DNA from: Osedax fenrisi
Lineage: Eukaryota; Annelida; Polychaeta; Sabellida; Siboglinidae
NCBI GenBank assembly: GCA_964019155.1
Contig: OZ025241.1
Span: 23,679,318-23,743,317 of the forward strand
Direction of reading: 5' to 3'
DNA length: 64,000 nt
Of this stretch, positions 24,346 to 36,048 are shown in pieces. The position numbers and the translations under genes are program-made. The stretch's first letter is position 1. The number at the start of each line of letters is the position of its first letter. A model generated the notes under the pieces. It was not told where the DNA came from, ran no database searches, and saw nothing but the letters and a program-made list of their open reading frames with translations.

Positions 24346-24472
24346 TACAGTGTACAGTGTACACTGTATATTATACAGTGTACACTGTACAATGTATAAT
24401 GTACAATGTACAATGTACATTGTACAATGTACAATGTATACTGTACAATGTATAATGTACATTGTACAATTT
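24346..24472. repeat. TACAATG/TACACTG heptamer-like array
   Basis: TACAGTGTACACTG units and then TGTACAATGTA units, self-complementary throughout. The left part of the same array (23166-23189) is separated from it by the MITE. Confidence 0.85.
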
Positions 24473-25802
24473 ACATCCTTTAGTAAAACCCATTATATAA
24501 ATATTATCTAATAAAACCTCTATATATTATATATTAATATGTAAAATGTGTTAGTATATTCGATATTCATATTATACTCTATACATTCTCATAATGAATA
24601 TGTATAATTAGACCTTTCCCAATGCTTTTTTTTGGAATATTAGAAATAGAATGCAATTACATAAGTTCTACATATGTTTTCAAAGATTTCAATATTTCGC
24701 AATTGATATAATTTTTCTTTTAATACTATTTATTATGGTTATACAATTTCAAATACTTGTAATAATTTGAAGACATCAAATCGAAAAATGTAATACTTCG
24801 GAGTCTTCAAATCCAAATCAATCCTTTAAAATTATAGAAAATAATATAAATAATAAGTTAAAATATTACATTAAAATTAAAATATGAAGTCACAGCTGTT
24901 TCAATTAGTAATCAATAAATATATATATATTTATATATATAAATCTATATATGAAATATAGTATTTCTTTAAAACTAAAGCTTACCTCAACTATATAATA
25001 ATTCTATATATTTAATTGATTTTACTTATATGTATTATATATAAATGTTCTATTATTATTTTAAATCCTCTGCTCTATAATAAATGGGGGCTCCATTTCA
25101 TACATTTTTAAATTGACTCGAATATTCCAGACTCGACTAGACATTTTGACTCAAGGATTCACATTTTTACAACCCTACTCTCTATAAAATAACTAATTAA
25201 ATAAAAATAATATAAATCAATATTAATTGTTTTATTACTCATAATTTAAATATCAACTCATTTATGCATTAACTCAATATATGGGAGTAGATGAAAGTTT
25301 AACTAGTACACAATATTAAATATCATATGATGATGATATTGAGTTTATTAGCACTAAAATAGGGTCATGTAGACCCCTTCGCTCGTGCGGGAAGAAAATA
25401 ATAATAAAATAATAGTAATACGATAATAATTTGATAATAATATACATTCAATATACAACGGAAAAACAATAATAAACAATATAAAAGACTATTATATACT
25501 ACAGTCTGCATTGATATGGTGTAGTTGTATATTTTATATATTATAGTTTGTTTATATAAGTTATATATTATGTTATGTTTTTTTTCTTTTTTTATATATA
25601 ACCAGTAATTCAATAAACCCTTGATCTATCTATCTATCTATATTGTAGATATACCTACTAACAATTCTAAATATAAAGAAAATGTTGATATCATTACTGG
25701 TGTTTATAAAATGTGTTAATATACGTATGTAAGAGTTTATAATAAACGTTATAATTATTACTTATACGTAATGCAACCGTTTATTAATATATATATATAA
25801 TA
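24473..25802. other. AT-rich stretch, no gene
   Basis: No coding signal. ACAACCCTACTCTC at 25171-25184 resembles the complement of a hAT terminus (TAGGGTTGTAAAA), but no partner end was found. A TCTA tetramer run is at 25624-25643. Confidence 0.55.
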
Positions 25803-26340
25803 TATATAGTGACTAAGGATTCAGACACACAATCAGTAGGACATGGGTACGAGCCTCGTCCGGACCATTAATTAATTTTATAAAATAGGTCTTAAAATAT
25901 TATTTAGAAGTGATCTTATATAATTGTGTATAAATAAATTATCGGCTCTCGTTAAAACCATAGATGCCTTAACATGAGAACGGCTTCGTAGGGACATTAG
26001 AGCCATATATAGTTATAAGTGAAAACTTTATCTAAGTTCCTGGATGGGACTCCACCAAATAAAAATAACAATATAACAATATAACAATATTATACTTATA
26101 TAAAGTTAATTTAATCAGTGATTCTCTTAATCACTGATTAAGAGGCACCATCATAGGCATTAAACTGAAACCCACTTAATATATATGTGCACCTTCAAGG
26201 TACTAAGTATATCATGTGTATCATATATTGTAATACAAGGTGCACATAAGTAACTAAGTAACTTAGTAGTATACTTAGTATACTACTAACTTAGTAACTA
26301 AGTAGTATAATAATTATACTAAACATATGTTTAACAACAT
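25803..26340 (+). mobile_element. SINE (5'-truncated) fused to a palindrome-rich repeat; arm 1 of a distant inverted pair
   Basis: 25803-26090 is the SINE seen at 3636, lacking the first half of the A box but keeping GTACGAGCCTCGTC. The following 250 bp form at least three hairpins: AATCAGTGATT...AATCACTGATT; GTGCACCTT...AAGGTGCAC; and a long AGTAACTAAGTAACTTAGTAG palindrome. The whole unit recurs in inverted orientation at 42225-42775. The SINE copy at 3636 lacks the palindromic part, so the latter is a separate repeat. Confidence 0.75.
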
Positions 26341-27536
26341 ATATAATATATAATATATATAATATTATACTTAGTATTATTAATACTATATTATTATATT
26401 AATAATTCTATGTATAACATTATAATATTATCATTATAATAATGTATACTAGTATTTTTCATAAATATCATGATCATCATGATGATTTATAACATTCAAT
26501 TTTATTTTAAATTCAATTTAAATACAATTTAAAATTGTAATAAATAAATCATAATAATTATTATAAACCTTGTAATAAATGGTGTTCGCCTATATATTCC
26601 AGTTTCGATTAGATTGTTTAATTTAATAACAATGTAATATTAATTATATATAAAGTATTAATTATTTAATTTTTTCATTATACGTGCTAAATAATATAAT
26701 TCAGTCCATTTATGAATTACCTATATTATATAGTACTATATAGTATATAACTTTTAAAATTACGTATTACAAAGTTTATTAAATGTGTAGTACTTGTATA
26801 ATGTATTTACTAATATTTGCTATCTATATAATTAATATATATATTTAGTAATAAACATTTAACTCGTACTCTATTTAATATTAAAATTATTTAAAAAATT
26901 AAAAGAGTTAAAGTTACAACTCAGGCTCAAACTTATTAATAAATATCATAAAGTTTTAAACTTGTAATATTTATAATATATTAAAAATATAAAATAGAAA
27001 CTAATCGAGAATTGGTAGCGCCATCTATGTAATGGTTATTATATTTATTACAAAGATATTTGTTCATAAAATATTGGTGGATATATCACAGATATATAAT
27101 TAGGTAATTATATATCTGTGGATTATACCATCTATAGATTAGAGCCAGGGATTATAGTACAATATATATTTAGATTTATTGGTATTCCAAATCTATGGAT
27201 TATAAGCTAATTTGCGAACGATCATTTGTGTAGCATATAAATCAATGCATATAAACAAGCACATGTCCACTGGATATTTTCATTGACAATTTGTCAATAT
27301 AGCTATAGCTAGAATATATATATTCTATATATATATATATGGCCTAGGCCATATAGATAGAGAGAAAGTTTATCTCTAGCTCTATGATATAGGCATATAT
27401 AAGTATACTTCGCAGTGTTAAATGTAGATGTATATATATTGGGGGTTATAAGGTTGTTAAATTATAGTTAACACTATTATAAAAATTGTATTGTGACAAT
27501 AGATAACGAAGTATATTATTGCTGAGTGGGTATTAG
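26341..27536. other. AT-rich stretch with small palindromes
   Basis: No gene. A 16-bp-arm hairpin (CACAGATATATAATTA) is at 27087-27120. Confidence 0.65.
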
Positions 27537-27575
27537 CAAGACCTCCTATAACCTCGGAGGTTATAGGAGGTCTTG
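27537..27575. repeat. Perfect palindrome CAAGACCTCCTATAACCTC (copy 1 of a family)
   Basis: A 39-bp perfect inverted repeat with almost no loop. Related copies are at 32350-32387 and 34760-34809, with degenerate ones at 27600-27640 and 62862-62890. Confidence 0.85.
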
Positions 27576-27876
27576 GTATTAGCAGGGAGCCTCCTGGTAT
27601 TAGTAAGACATCCTATGACCTCAAGGTTATAGTATATATTGGTACTATAATACACAATGATTATAGTCACTGTAATAAATACGTACAACATTAGACACAT
27701 TATACTTTGAAAGATATACCAAGTATAAGTATATAAACCAATATACCTATACGGTGTACCGTTACAAAACACACATATACGATTAATGATGTACACTTTT
27801 GTTATTACTAATTTAAACTCATAATTAATATTACAATTGTATATTTATTCATTTAAATTATTGATAAAATCATATG

Positions 27877-27877
<1 letters not shown>

Positions 27878-27941
<64 letters not shown>
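27878..27941. repeat. AT dinucleotide microsatellite
   Basis: About 31 uninterrupted units. Confidence 0.95.
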
Positions 27942-27946
<5 letters not shown>

Positions 27947-28679
27947 CATTAATGCATATATATAAGCATGTAGTTAATTTCTATGGATACAATTAATGTA
28001 AGTTGCAAGCATATATATTGAGTGTAGTTTCTGTATATTTTTGTTGAAAATAATTTTTTTTTTTAATTTCATAAATATTAGCTTATTATGTGTAATTATT
28101 GGTAATATAATATACATATTATAATAATAACTTTATGGATATGTTAGTGTGGTATTCTATAATATTGTAATACTAGAACTATTGTCAACGATACAAATAA
28201 TAAACATATATTACCATAAAATGTAAAATAAATGTCAAACTCGATTTAAACTAGATTTACTCAGAATATTAAATTTAATTTTTTTTGATTCTTAGAAATG
28301 TTTAGCCCTCTCAATAATTATCCAAACTTGATGACATTTTCACAGTATCTTTATTATTATATTTATAATAAAGGTTACCTAAAATCAATTTATTACACAT
28401 AGTATAACATATATAAAAATAAATCAATTACAAAATTAATTTAATTTAGCATCATATTTTACATCAAAATATATTTGGTTTTCAGTGAACCATTTTTTTA
28501 AAAAATTAGGTATCTTTTATAAACATTATATTGGTTAATAATATGCAATTTACAGAATTGAAATCGTATCAAAACCCTATAGGTGCTGACAAAAATGTTA
28601 AATACATAAAAAAAATATCTCTTATCTTAATACATTGTAGGTCTATACATCAAATGATAACTCATACTCTACATACTAT
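27942..28679. other. AT-rich stretch, no gene
   Basis: Nothing beyond AT-rich sequence and short homopolymers. The 68-codon frame that starts here runs into the hAT terminus and is not a gene. Confidence 0.65.
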
Positions 28680-29390
28680 CAGGGCCGGCTTAAGGGGGGG
28701 GCAAATCGGTCAATTACAGATTTTGGGGGGCCCATGAATTATTTGAGAAATTTTTTTTTTTACTATTTATATGAAAAAAAAAAATTTCTTAACTATTTTT
28801 CTTATATATTATTAATTCTAATTCAAAAAATAAAAATAATATAATAAATTAATTAAATATGAGTCATTTAGGCCTATTTGAAGAGTGAATTTGACAACAA
28901 TTGACACGAAGATATGGTGGAAACAGCTACATGAAGATTTTGGAGCACATGCTAATAGTTATAACATAGATCTTCTCACAAATCTCTGATTGTCAGATAA
29001 AATAGTATGAAACGGATTGATAAATAATTGTTTGATAAACTAGAAGGTGATAAATGATAAACGTATTAATGGATTATTAACCATAGTTTAATCTTAACAA
29101 TTTATAATTCTATAATTAGTTTACAAAACAAAAATTAGACTTTTTTTTATTAAAATTAAATATGATGTATATATTAACATATATTTTAACGATGATTTCT
29201 GATATTTGTAAATGATTATATTGATTATAAATTACGAAAAAACGATATTCTATATAGATTTATAATTGTTATAGTAATTAAAAAAATGGATATTTTCAAA
29301 ATAATTAATTTTCTCTATCTTATGCTCGTATTAATAAAATGTGTATATTCTCATAGTGTATATATTATTATAGTTGTATTAGTACACATA

Positions 29391-29432
<42 letters not shown>

Positions 29433-30029
29433 GTTTTAATTTAAATAGGATTATTCTGCTTTAGGTTATTCCTATAGTATTTTTAATAATGTCTATTGAT
29501 GAAAGGGAATTATGTACATAAAATGATTATCTTTTTCAACATACTATTATTACAGAAAGAGATTATATTTATTGAAACAGATATTATTTATAAATATATA
29601 TATATAACATAAATATAATACTAAAGGCATTTTTGCATTTATCCACCTATTACTTACAAATGAATGTTTAGATTGACATCACCCTCATCTATCTATTTAC
29701 AACTAAATACACACAATGGATATATTATTATTGGAGAATAGGTGATAAGTTATCACTGATAACTACATAATTGAAGAAATACAAAATTCAAAATATTATA
29801 TTATATATCAGTGTATTAAATTCCAGATATATCACATGATGTAGGTAGGTAACAATTATCGTTATTTATATCAAGTTAGGTACTATTATTATATAAGTAT
29901 TTATTGATTTACGACGTACGATTGTACGTTGAGATTCATTATCACTGATAATTTATCACATCGATCAATATTTAGCTACCGATCTATTAGCATTTTTTAA
30001 ATAATAATATAATTATAATAGATTATAGA

Positions 30030-30258
30030 GCTCAAAGTTATGAAAATGCCAGCAATATCTCTGGAAAATTCAACGACATTAAATATATTATAATATACCA
30101 TAGTCCATTAATGAACTATGGTCAATATGGATCCACATATCTACACTGTGTATTCCTTAAATCTGGTTGGGCAAAATGCCGTTAAATCTTCGACAAGTGT
30201 AGCAATATTCTTTGACTTCATCCCAAATCAATATAATTTATTTAGCCAAACTATATAA
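30030..30258 (+). pseudogene. hAT transposase fragment (ZMYM1-like/DUF4371 type), frameshifted
   Basis: One frame reads AQSYENASNISGKFNDIKYI, and after a +1/-1 shift another reads SLNLVGQNAVKSSTSVAIFF. The pair YDNASNMSGK and HSLNLVG is characteristic of the DDE region of the hAT transposases domesticated as ZMYM1-like genes. Stops follow at 30258. Plus-strand orientation relative to the element termini. Identification rests on these motifs only. Confidence 0.65.
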
Positions 30259-30616
30259 AGAATATATTAACATCTAGATTAAAGAAGAAATTAATATTTT
30301 TTATTAAAAGCATTATCGAATATAAAATGGTGATCGCCAGCAGATAGGCATCACAAGCATATTCTGTTAGTGCACTCTCTTGTGGACTTCTTATAATTAC
30401 ATAATTTATATCTGATATTATATATGTTAAAATATAACGTAAATTACATTACTAGAGTCAACGTATTTATTCAATAAAATGCAAGCATTTGAGACTTCAA
30501 TATCATGAAAACCGTTGAACTAATTACTTTGTAGAATAAAGTCGATCAGAAAAGTATTGCAATTAGATTACATTGATATAATAGCGGTAATACAAATATT
30601 TATGCACTCTATAAAT

Positions 30617-30895
30617 CAGTGATTCCCAACCTATGGGTCATTGAGTATTTTTTGTAGGTCATGAGCCAATTTCTAAAAAATAATATAAATGCTTTTATAT
30701 GCAAATTGGATTTATGGACGAGAAAAATTTAAGATGGAAATATATATTTAAATATATGTATATTAATGTTTATATGATTATTTTATGATTATAGTACAAT
30801 AATAACAAAATAAAATTGTTCATTGGGTCATGGTATATTTTTTAATTAAGAATTATAAAAAAAGGGTCACGGTGAAAAAAGGTTGGGAACCACTG
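30617..30895. mobile_element. hAT MITE nested in the larger hAT, 279 bp
   Basis: Termini CAGTGATTCCCAACCTATGG and the complement of CAGTGGTTCCCAACCTTTTT, flanked by CTATAAAT (30609-30616) and CTCTAAAT (30896-30903), an 8-bp duplication with one mismatch. CAGTGGTTCCCAACC is a widespread hAT (Charlie-like) terminus. It is younger than its host element. Confidence 0.85.
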
Positions 30896-31439
30896 CTCTA
30901 AATATATATGCGAGAAAAGAAATTATTATGAGGAGTTGATTAAAGTAGGTTATACCTATACCTATACAAACAAATTACAAAATAATTAGTATAATGATAA
31001 CATATGATAAAATTGAAGAGTTATAAATATTAGTTTTTGCTAAATTGGCCCATTTAATATGTTATTCAATTATTATGGGGCCCATACGTTTTTTTTGCCC
31101 GGGGCCCATAGTATGCTTAAGCCGGCCCTGCATACTATACATCAAATGTATCGAATATCCTTTATGTTTTAATTGTTATGGTTTAGGATAAAAGTATATA
31201 TTATAAAAAAAATTAATAATAATATAAATTAATTAATTAGAAGATAATATATATATATTATATATTATATCATTAAATATTTATTTTTAAGTATTTGAAT
31301 TAAAATATATAATCTAAATATATAAAAAACATATATCTGTATACATTTAATTTTGTTACAGTAAATAATCCTTATCAAATTTATCATTTTTCCGACTTTG
31401 TCCTACACTACTTATAGCTCAAATCAAAGTGTAGTATAT

Positions 31440-31938
31440 AGGGATGTAAATGATGCCGAGCTTTTGATGCCGAGCCGAGACTATTGGTTTTTGATGTCGA
31501 GCCGAGACTTTCATTTTCGGAAAAAAAACGATCCCAGGCCGAGCCGAGACTCTAGCCAAACGAGCCCGAGCCGAATTGAGACTTTTACAAAACATTACCG
31601 AGTCGAAATGATGCTTTTTTGAAATTACATTTTAATACTAATTTTTATATATTTCACATTTACATCAATTTAAAAAAATGATCTGCGCCAACTTCGCGAT
31701 TCAGTAAATAATAATGTAAATTTCATCTAGTCGTGTAAATAATACCGAGCTTTTTGATGCCGAGCCGAGACTTTCATTTTCGGAAAAAAACGAGCCCGAG
31801 CCGAGCCGAGACTCTAGCCAAGCGAGCCCGATCCGAGCCGAGACTCTAACAAAACGAGACCGAGCCGAGTTGAGACTTTAGGTAACTTAGACTGAGACTG
31901 AATCATGCTTTAGATTTGAGCATCATTTACATCAATAG
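31440..31938. mobile_element. MITE with GCCGAGCCGAGACT repeats, copy 2
   Basis: Same family as 6484-6832. It is bounded by GGGATGTAAATGATGC and its complement and by 8-bp TAGTATAT copies (31432-31439, 31939-31946), suggesting hAT-type mobilisation. The GATGCCGAGCCGAGACTTTC block is duplicated inside. The 74-codon plus-strand frame at 31398 is an artefact. Confidence 0.7.
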
Positions 31939-32349
31939 TAGTATATATGTTCTTATATGTTCTTAAGAATTAATTTTCTTTTACGGCTTCACTTAAATAT
32001 AAAATTCATTATTACAATCAGTAATGTAGTTAGGTATTATACTAATAATATTAGTATATTAGGTATTTGCAAATACCTAACATGTTATCCTATATATTTC
32101 CTACATATAATATTTCCTATTATAATACCTATATTTTCTACACATTTTCTACGCGTTTACATAGAATTTCAATATTTACATTAAAATATTATGTCTATCA
32201 TTTATAACATTAAGTTGAATGTGGTTTTTATATAAGTTAGTCTGTTGTTATCTCGTTTTGACGGGTACCGGTAAACTAGGACCAGGTAAAATGGGACCAC
32301 TTCTAAAGTAAACTCGGACGGGAGACGGGTTATTATTGCAGGGTAATAA

Positions 32350-32387
32350 CAATACCTCCTATAACCTCGAGGTTATAGGAGATATTG
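32350..32387. repeat. Palindrome family (CCTCCTATAACCTC), copy 2
   Basis: CAATACCTCCTATAACCTC faces its complement with one mismatch. It lies about 45 bp upstream of the gypsy remnant. Confidence 0.85.
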
Positions 32388-32430
32388 CTAATAGACGTTT
32401 AATACCAACTAACGAGCGCATATATATATA

Positions 32431-34140
32431 CTTAAGCGAATACATGAGGGATATTTAGGTATAAGTAAATATAGAGAAGTTGCAAAAACAATCCGTTTCG
32501 TGGCCAGGGTTATCTATGGATATAAGCAAGATGGTTGTGGCATGTTATGCGTGTAATAAATTCAAGGCAATCAGAAAGGAACCACGGAAGCCTACGTTGT
32601 TGCTTGAACAAGCATGCATACGGTAGGAATGGATATATTCGAGTATGGGGGGGAATAATTATATATTGGTAATAGATTATAACTAGAGATACCCAGAACT
32701 TCTGGGCCAGAAGTAGGGGACACTCGTTATTTCAGAAACCATAAATCCTACAAAAAAATGTTTAATTATTAATAAAATATTTATAATGATATAAATAGTA
32801 TAAAAAAGTATTTTTATTTTTTTATTAATCAAAATATTGCTGATATATCCAATAAACTGACTTTTTTATTACGTTTTTAAATTTATGAAAAAAAATGTCG
32901 ACTTAAAACCTTCTCAAGAATATAAAAATGTATCGATATAAAATATAACATTATATTATTAAAAAATAAAGCATTCTAAAATTATATATATAATTTCTAT
33001 ATTTGTAATCAAATATTCATTAAGTTATAAGCATATATCTATAGGTCATATAAGTTCCTAATACAGACACTCTAGATGTCTTAATACGGACACCCTATAA
33101 CTAATCAGCGCGCAGCATATGAACCATTATGATATTCATAAAAGTCGCGTGCGGTATAATAATAATACTACCAATAAATATAAATCTAAATTTGTTATTA
33201 TTTAGATACTTAAATTGTATTATTAATTAAAAAATAATAAAAATAAATAAATTATTAATTAAATTTGAATAAATTGTTCATAACATTAATTCTAAATAAT
33301 GTAATTGTGATTTGTATTATTGATTCGTCCATAATATATAGTGTATCTAGTGGTATATAGGGTGTCCGTATTCTGACATGGGTACCGAATACGGACACCC
33401 CCGTTATCTATGGAATTAAAAGATTAAATAAAATTTAAAAATCACAATAATATCTATAATCATATAATATTAATATATTGTAATTTTTGAATAAAAATAA
33501 TGAGTCATACAATTTTAAGACCATTTATTGTTAAAGTGTCCGTATTAGGTTACTTTCCCCTAGTTGAGTTACGGTCTTCTCCTAGTAGTAATATATATTA
33601 TATAATACGGGAATTAAAAAGAATATTTAGCAGACATTGGATACCGGAAGTTATTAGGTCAGATAATGGACCTCAATACGCTTCTTTAGAGTTTATTAAG
33701 TTTACTAGAGAATATGAGATCAGACACATAATTAGCTTGGGAAGCCGAAATAATCGTTAGAACGGTAAAGGCTGTAGCATATATGCATATATAGCATATA
33801 TGCTTAAAACGAATGAGGATATTAATTTGGAGATTATTGGCATATAGGAACGCATCATTACTTAATGGAAGATCCCCAGCTGAATTACCAAGGGTATTGC
33901 GTATTATAATTCCTAGATTATATAGTGCTCTAATTATAAATAATATTAATATAAGTGATCCGAAAAATTAGGAATCGAATTACAGGATGTGGCAAAAGGT
34001 TAATTATCACAACAGGCATAATTCCATAGAAGTGAGGGAATTAAATTATAGTGATAAAGTAGTTATTTTAGTATATTTAAATAGAGAGGAAATAGTAATA
34101 TATAAGATAGGATATCGTGATTGCCAGCTATATCTTTAGT
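32431..34140 (+). pseudogene. Ty3/gypsy integrase region, frameshifted and split by an insertion
   Basis: Fragments occur in the order of a gypsy integrase. The HHCC zinc finger is at 32431-32610 (LKRIHEGYLGISKYREVA, then WPGLSMDISKMVVACYACNK). The start of the catalytic core is at 32625-32690 (NNYILVIDY). The core continues at 33549-33750 with the second catalytic Asp in IRSDNGPQYASLEF. Then come the AYRNASLLNGRSPAELP region (33830-33890) and the C-terminal RELNYSDKVV motif (34030-34070). Frameshifts, an internal stop and an insertion of about 860 bp between the two halves of the core make it dead. No reverse transcriptase or LTRs were recognised. Confidence 0.8.
32691..33548. mobile_element. 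Insertion with repeated GTGTCCGTATT motifs inside the gypsy integrase
   Basis: Gypsy sequence stops at 32690 and resumes at 33549. The right part has CCTAATACAGACACT at 33058 and its inverted partner AGTGTCCGTATTAGG at 33534-33548. Further AATACGGACACC copies lie at about 33083 and 33388, and GGTGTCCGTATT at 33361, the last two forming a hairpin. No transposase and no clear target duplication. There may be two nested elements, the other starting near 32691. Confidence 0.5.
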
Positions 34141-34485
34141 TTAATAGCATTATTACGTATATGTAATAATGTTTATTGGTAATTTTAATATATTTTTTTA
34201 ATATTTTGAAATATTTTTAAAATTTTTTTGAAATTTTTTTTAAAATATATTTTTTATATTTTTTGTATTTTTTAAAATATTATTTTATATATTTTATATT
34301 TTTCAACTAATTGTTTAACTGAAATATTATTATTTTATGATATAATAATTATATAAATATTATAAGATATAAATATTATATTTTTTTAAATATTTTTAGA
34401 ACATTTAAAATTATAATTATATAATAATTATATAAATATTATAAGATATAAATATTATATTTTGTTAAATATGTTTAGAACATTT
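34141..34485. other. Low-complexity A/T stretch
   Basis: TTTTTGAAATATTTTTAAAA-type sequence with a duplicated TTATAATTATATAATAATTATATAAATATTATAAGATATAAATATTATATTT segment (34330-34385 and 34410-34465). No gene. Confidence 0.6.
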
Positions 34486-34759
34486 GCAAACAATCAAAAA
34501 CAGAGCATCGCGGGGCACTGTTTGGGTTTGGAATTTCGTCATTTTTTTAATTCATATTTTGTAATTTTGGAAATATATGTTGTTTTTTTTTAATATTTTT
34601 TAAAATATTTTTGAAATATTCTAAATATGTCTAAATTTGTTTTTATTTTAGCAAAAATTTATATTAGTGTATATTCTAGAAAGGCAGACTCATGAATAGC
34701 CATAATTAACAAATAATAGATTGGCAGACTATCAAACAATGAGTAAAGCAGGGTTGGGT

Positions 34760-34809
34760 CAAGACCTCCTATAACCTCGAGGTTATATATAACCTATAGG
34801 AGGTATTGG
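34760..34809. repeat. Palindrome family (CCTCCTATAACCTC), copy 3
   Basis: AAGACCTCCTATAACCTCGAGGTTATATATAACCTATAGGAGG; one arm is expanded by a TATATAACC duplication. It sits inside a satellite unit. Confidence 0.75.
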
Positions 34810-35261
34810 TTTGGTACGGCAATCAATTCAAAATCAGGAATAGCTATAATTGTTAAATGATAGATAGGCAAATAATAAAAAACCGATCAACCCCGGTTTG
34901 GGACAGGTTTGGGTTTAGGTTTTCAACATATTTTCTAATATCTAATATCTAATATGTTGTATTTTTTAATATATTTTTTGAAATATTTTTCTACATTTGT
35001 TTGTATTTTAGATAAACTTTATTTAATTAATTAATATTCAATTGTATATACTATTTTTACATTTTTACAAATGTATATACTATAAATTTAGAATCAGGAA
35101 TAGCTCTAATTAATAAATAATAAATAGGCAAACAATCAAAAACCGATTAATGTCGGGTCGGATACGGTTTGGGTTTTGGTTTAGGTTTGAGTTTTAGACA
35201 TTTTTTTAAAACATATTTTGAAATATTTTTAATTATTTTTGTATTATTACCGAAGAGCTAC

Positions 35262-36048
35262 ACTGTTAGAAGTAAGGGTTCTTTAGACAAGCATTTTAGT
35301 CCAAAGAACCCCATGATAATGGCATGGGGTTCTTTGGAATCATAAAATCAAAAGAACCATAAATATGAAATAAATATATGATAAAAGGGTTCTTTGCAAT
35401 GATCGAAGTATAAAGAACCATATGATTTTTATATAAGGTAATATATAATTAAACCTATTATTAATATTTAAATTACTATTTTAATTTTAAATATTTTATG
35501 ATGAATGCAAATATATATATTTACCTATAGGTATAACCTATCCATTTTAAAATAACTTTGGTTTCTATTCAGCCACGAATAAATATTTCGTTTTTTACTA
35601 AAGATTTCCGTGGAGAGGAAAAATGTAATAAGTATTATTAAATTTTTCTATCCCATATTTGAATTAGTAACTATATCAACATTATATAATATATTTTATA
35701 TATATACTAAACTTTATTTATATTATAATAAGGAACCAAATATAATATACTTATATATTTATAATTCCAAAAAATAAAAGGGTTCTTATATATTTACAAT
35801 TCCAATGAACCCTATATCAATAATATTCAGAAAAGTTTCTTTAGGTTATTTGTGTCCAAAGAACCCTTTTGAAATAATATACAGAAAGGGTTCTTTATGT
35901 TATTTGTGTCCAAAGAACCCTTTTGAAATAATTTTCTGAAAGGGTTCTTTAGGTTATTTTTTTCCAAAAACCCCACAAAGGGTTCGCGTACAAAGTCATA
36001 TAATGAATAATTTTATTCGAGTCTAAAGAACCTTTATTTCTAACAGTG
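35262..36048. mobile_element. TA-flanked DNA transposon derivative rich in GGTTCTTTGG motifs, 787 bp
   Basis: Termini CACTGTTAGAAGTAAGGGTT and the complement of CACTGTTAGAAATAAAGGTT, each flanked by TA (35260-35261, 36049-36050). A 57-bp unit containing GGGTTCTTTAGGTTATTTGT and CCAAAGAACCC repeats three times at 35825-35975. The same motif is scattered in both orientations elsewhere inside. No transposase. Superfamily not identified beyond the 2-bp TA duplication. Confidence 0.75.

Larger units (their letters stand above)
28680..31130. mobile_element. hAT transposon, decayed, 2451 bp
   Basis: Inverted termini CAGGGCCGGCTTAAGG and CTTAAGCCGGCCCTG are flanked by a perfect 8-bp duplication CATACTAT (28672-28679 and 31131-31138), the hallmark of hAT insertion. 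The interior carries a transposase fragment at 30030-30258 and a second hAT MITE at 30617-30895. The termini are followed by G-runs (GGGGGGGGC, GGGGGGCCC), as in CAGGGCCGG-type hATs of other genomes. Frameshifts and stops show it is not autonomous now. Confidence 0.9.

Noticed and set aside
33500..33760. Active integrase gene
   Set aside because: Only the central part of a gypsy integrase core, with frameshifts, a stop and an insertion on its upstream side.
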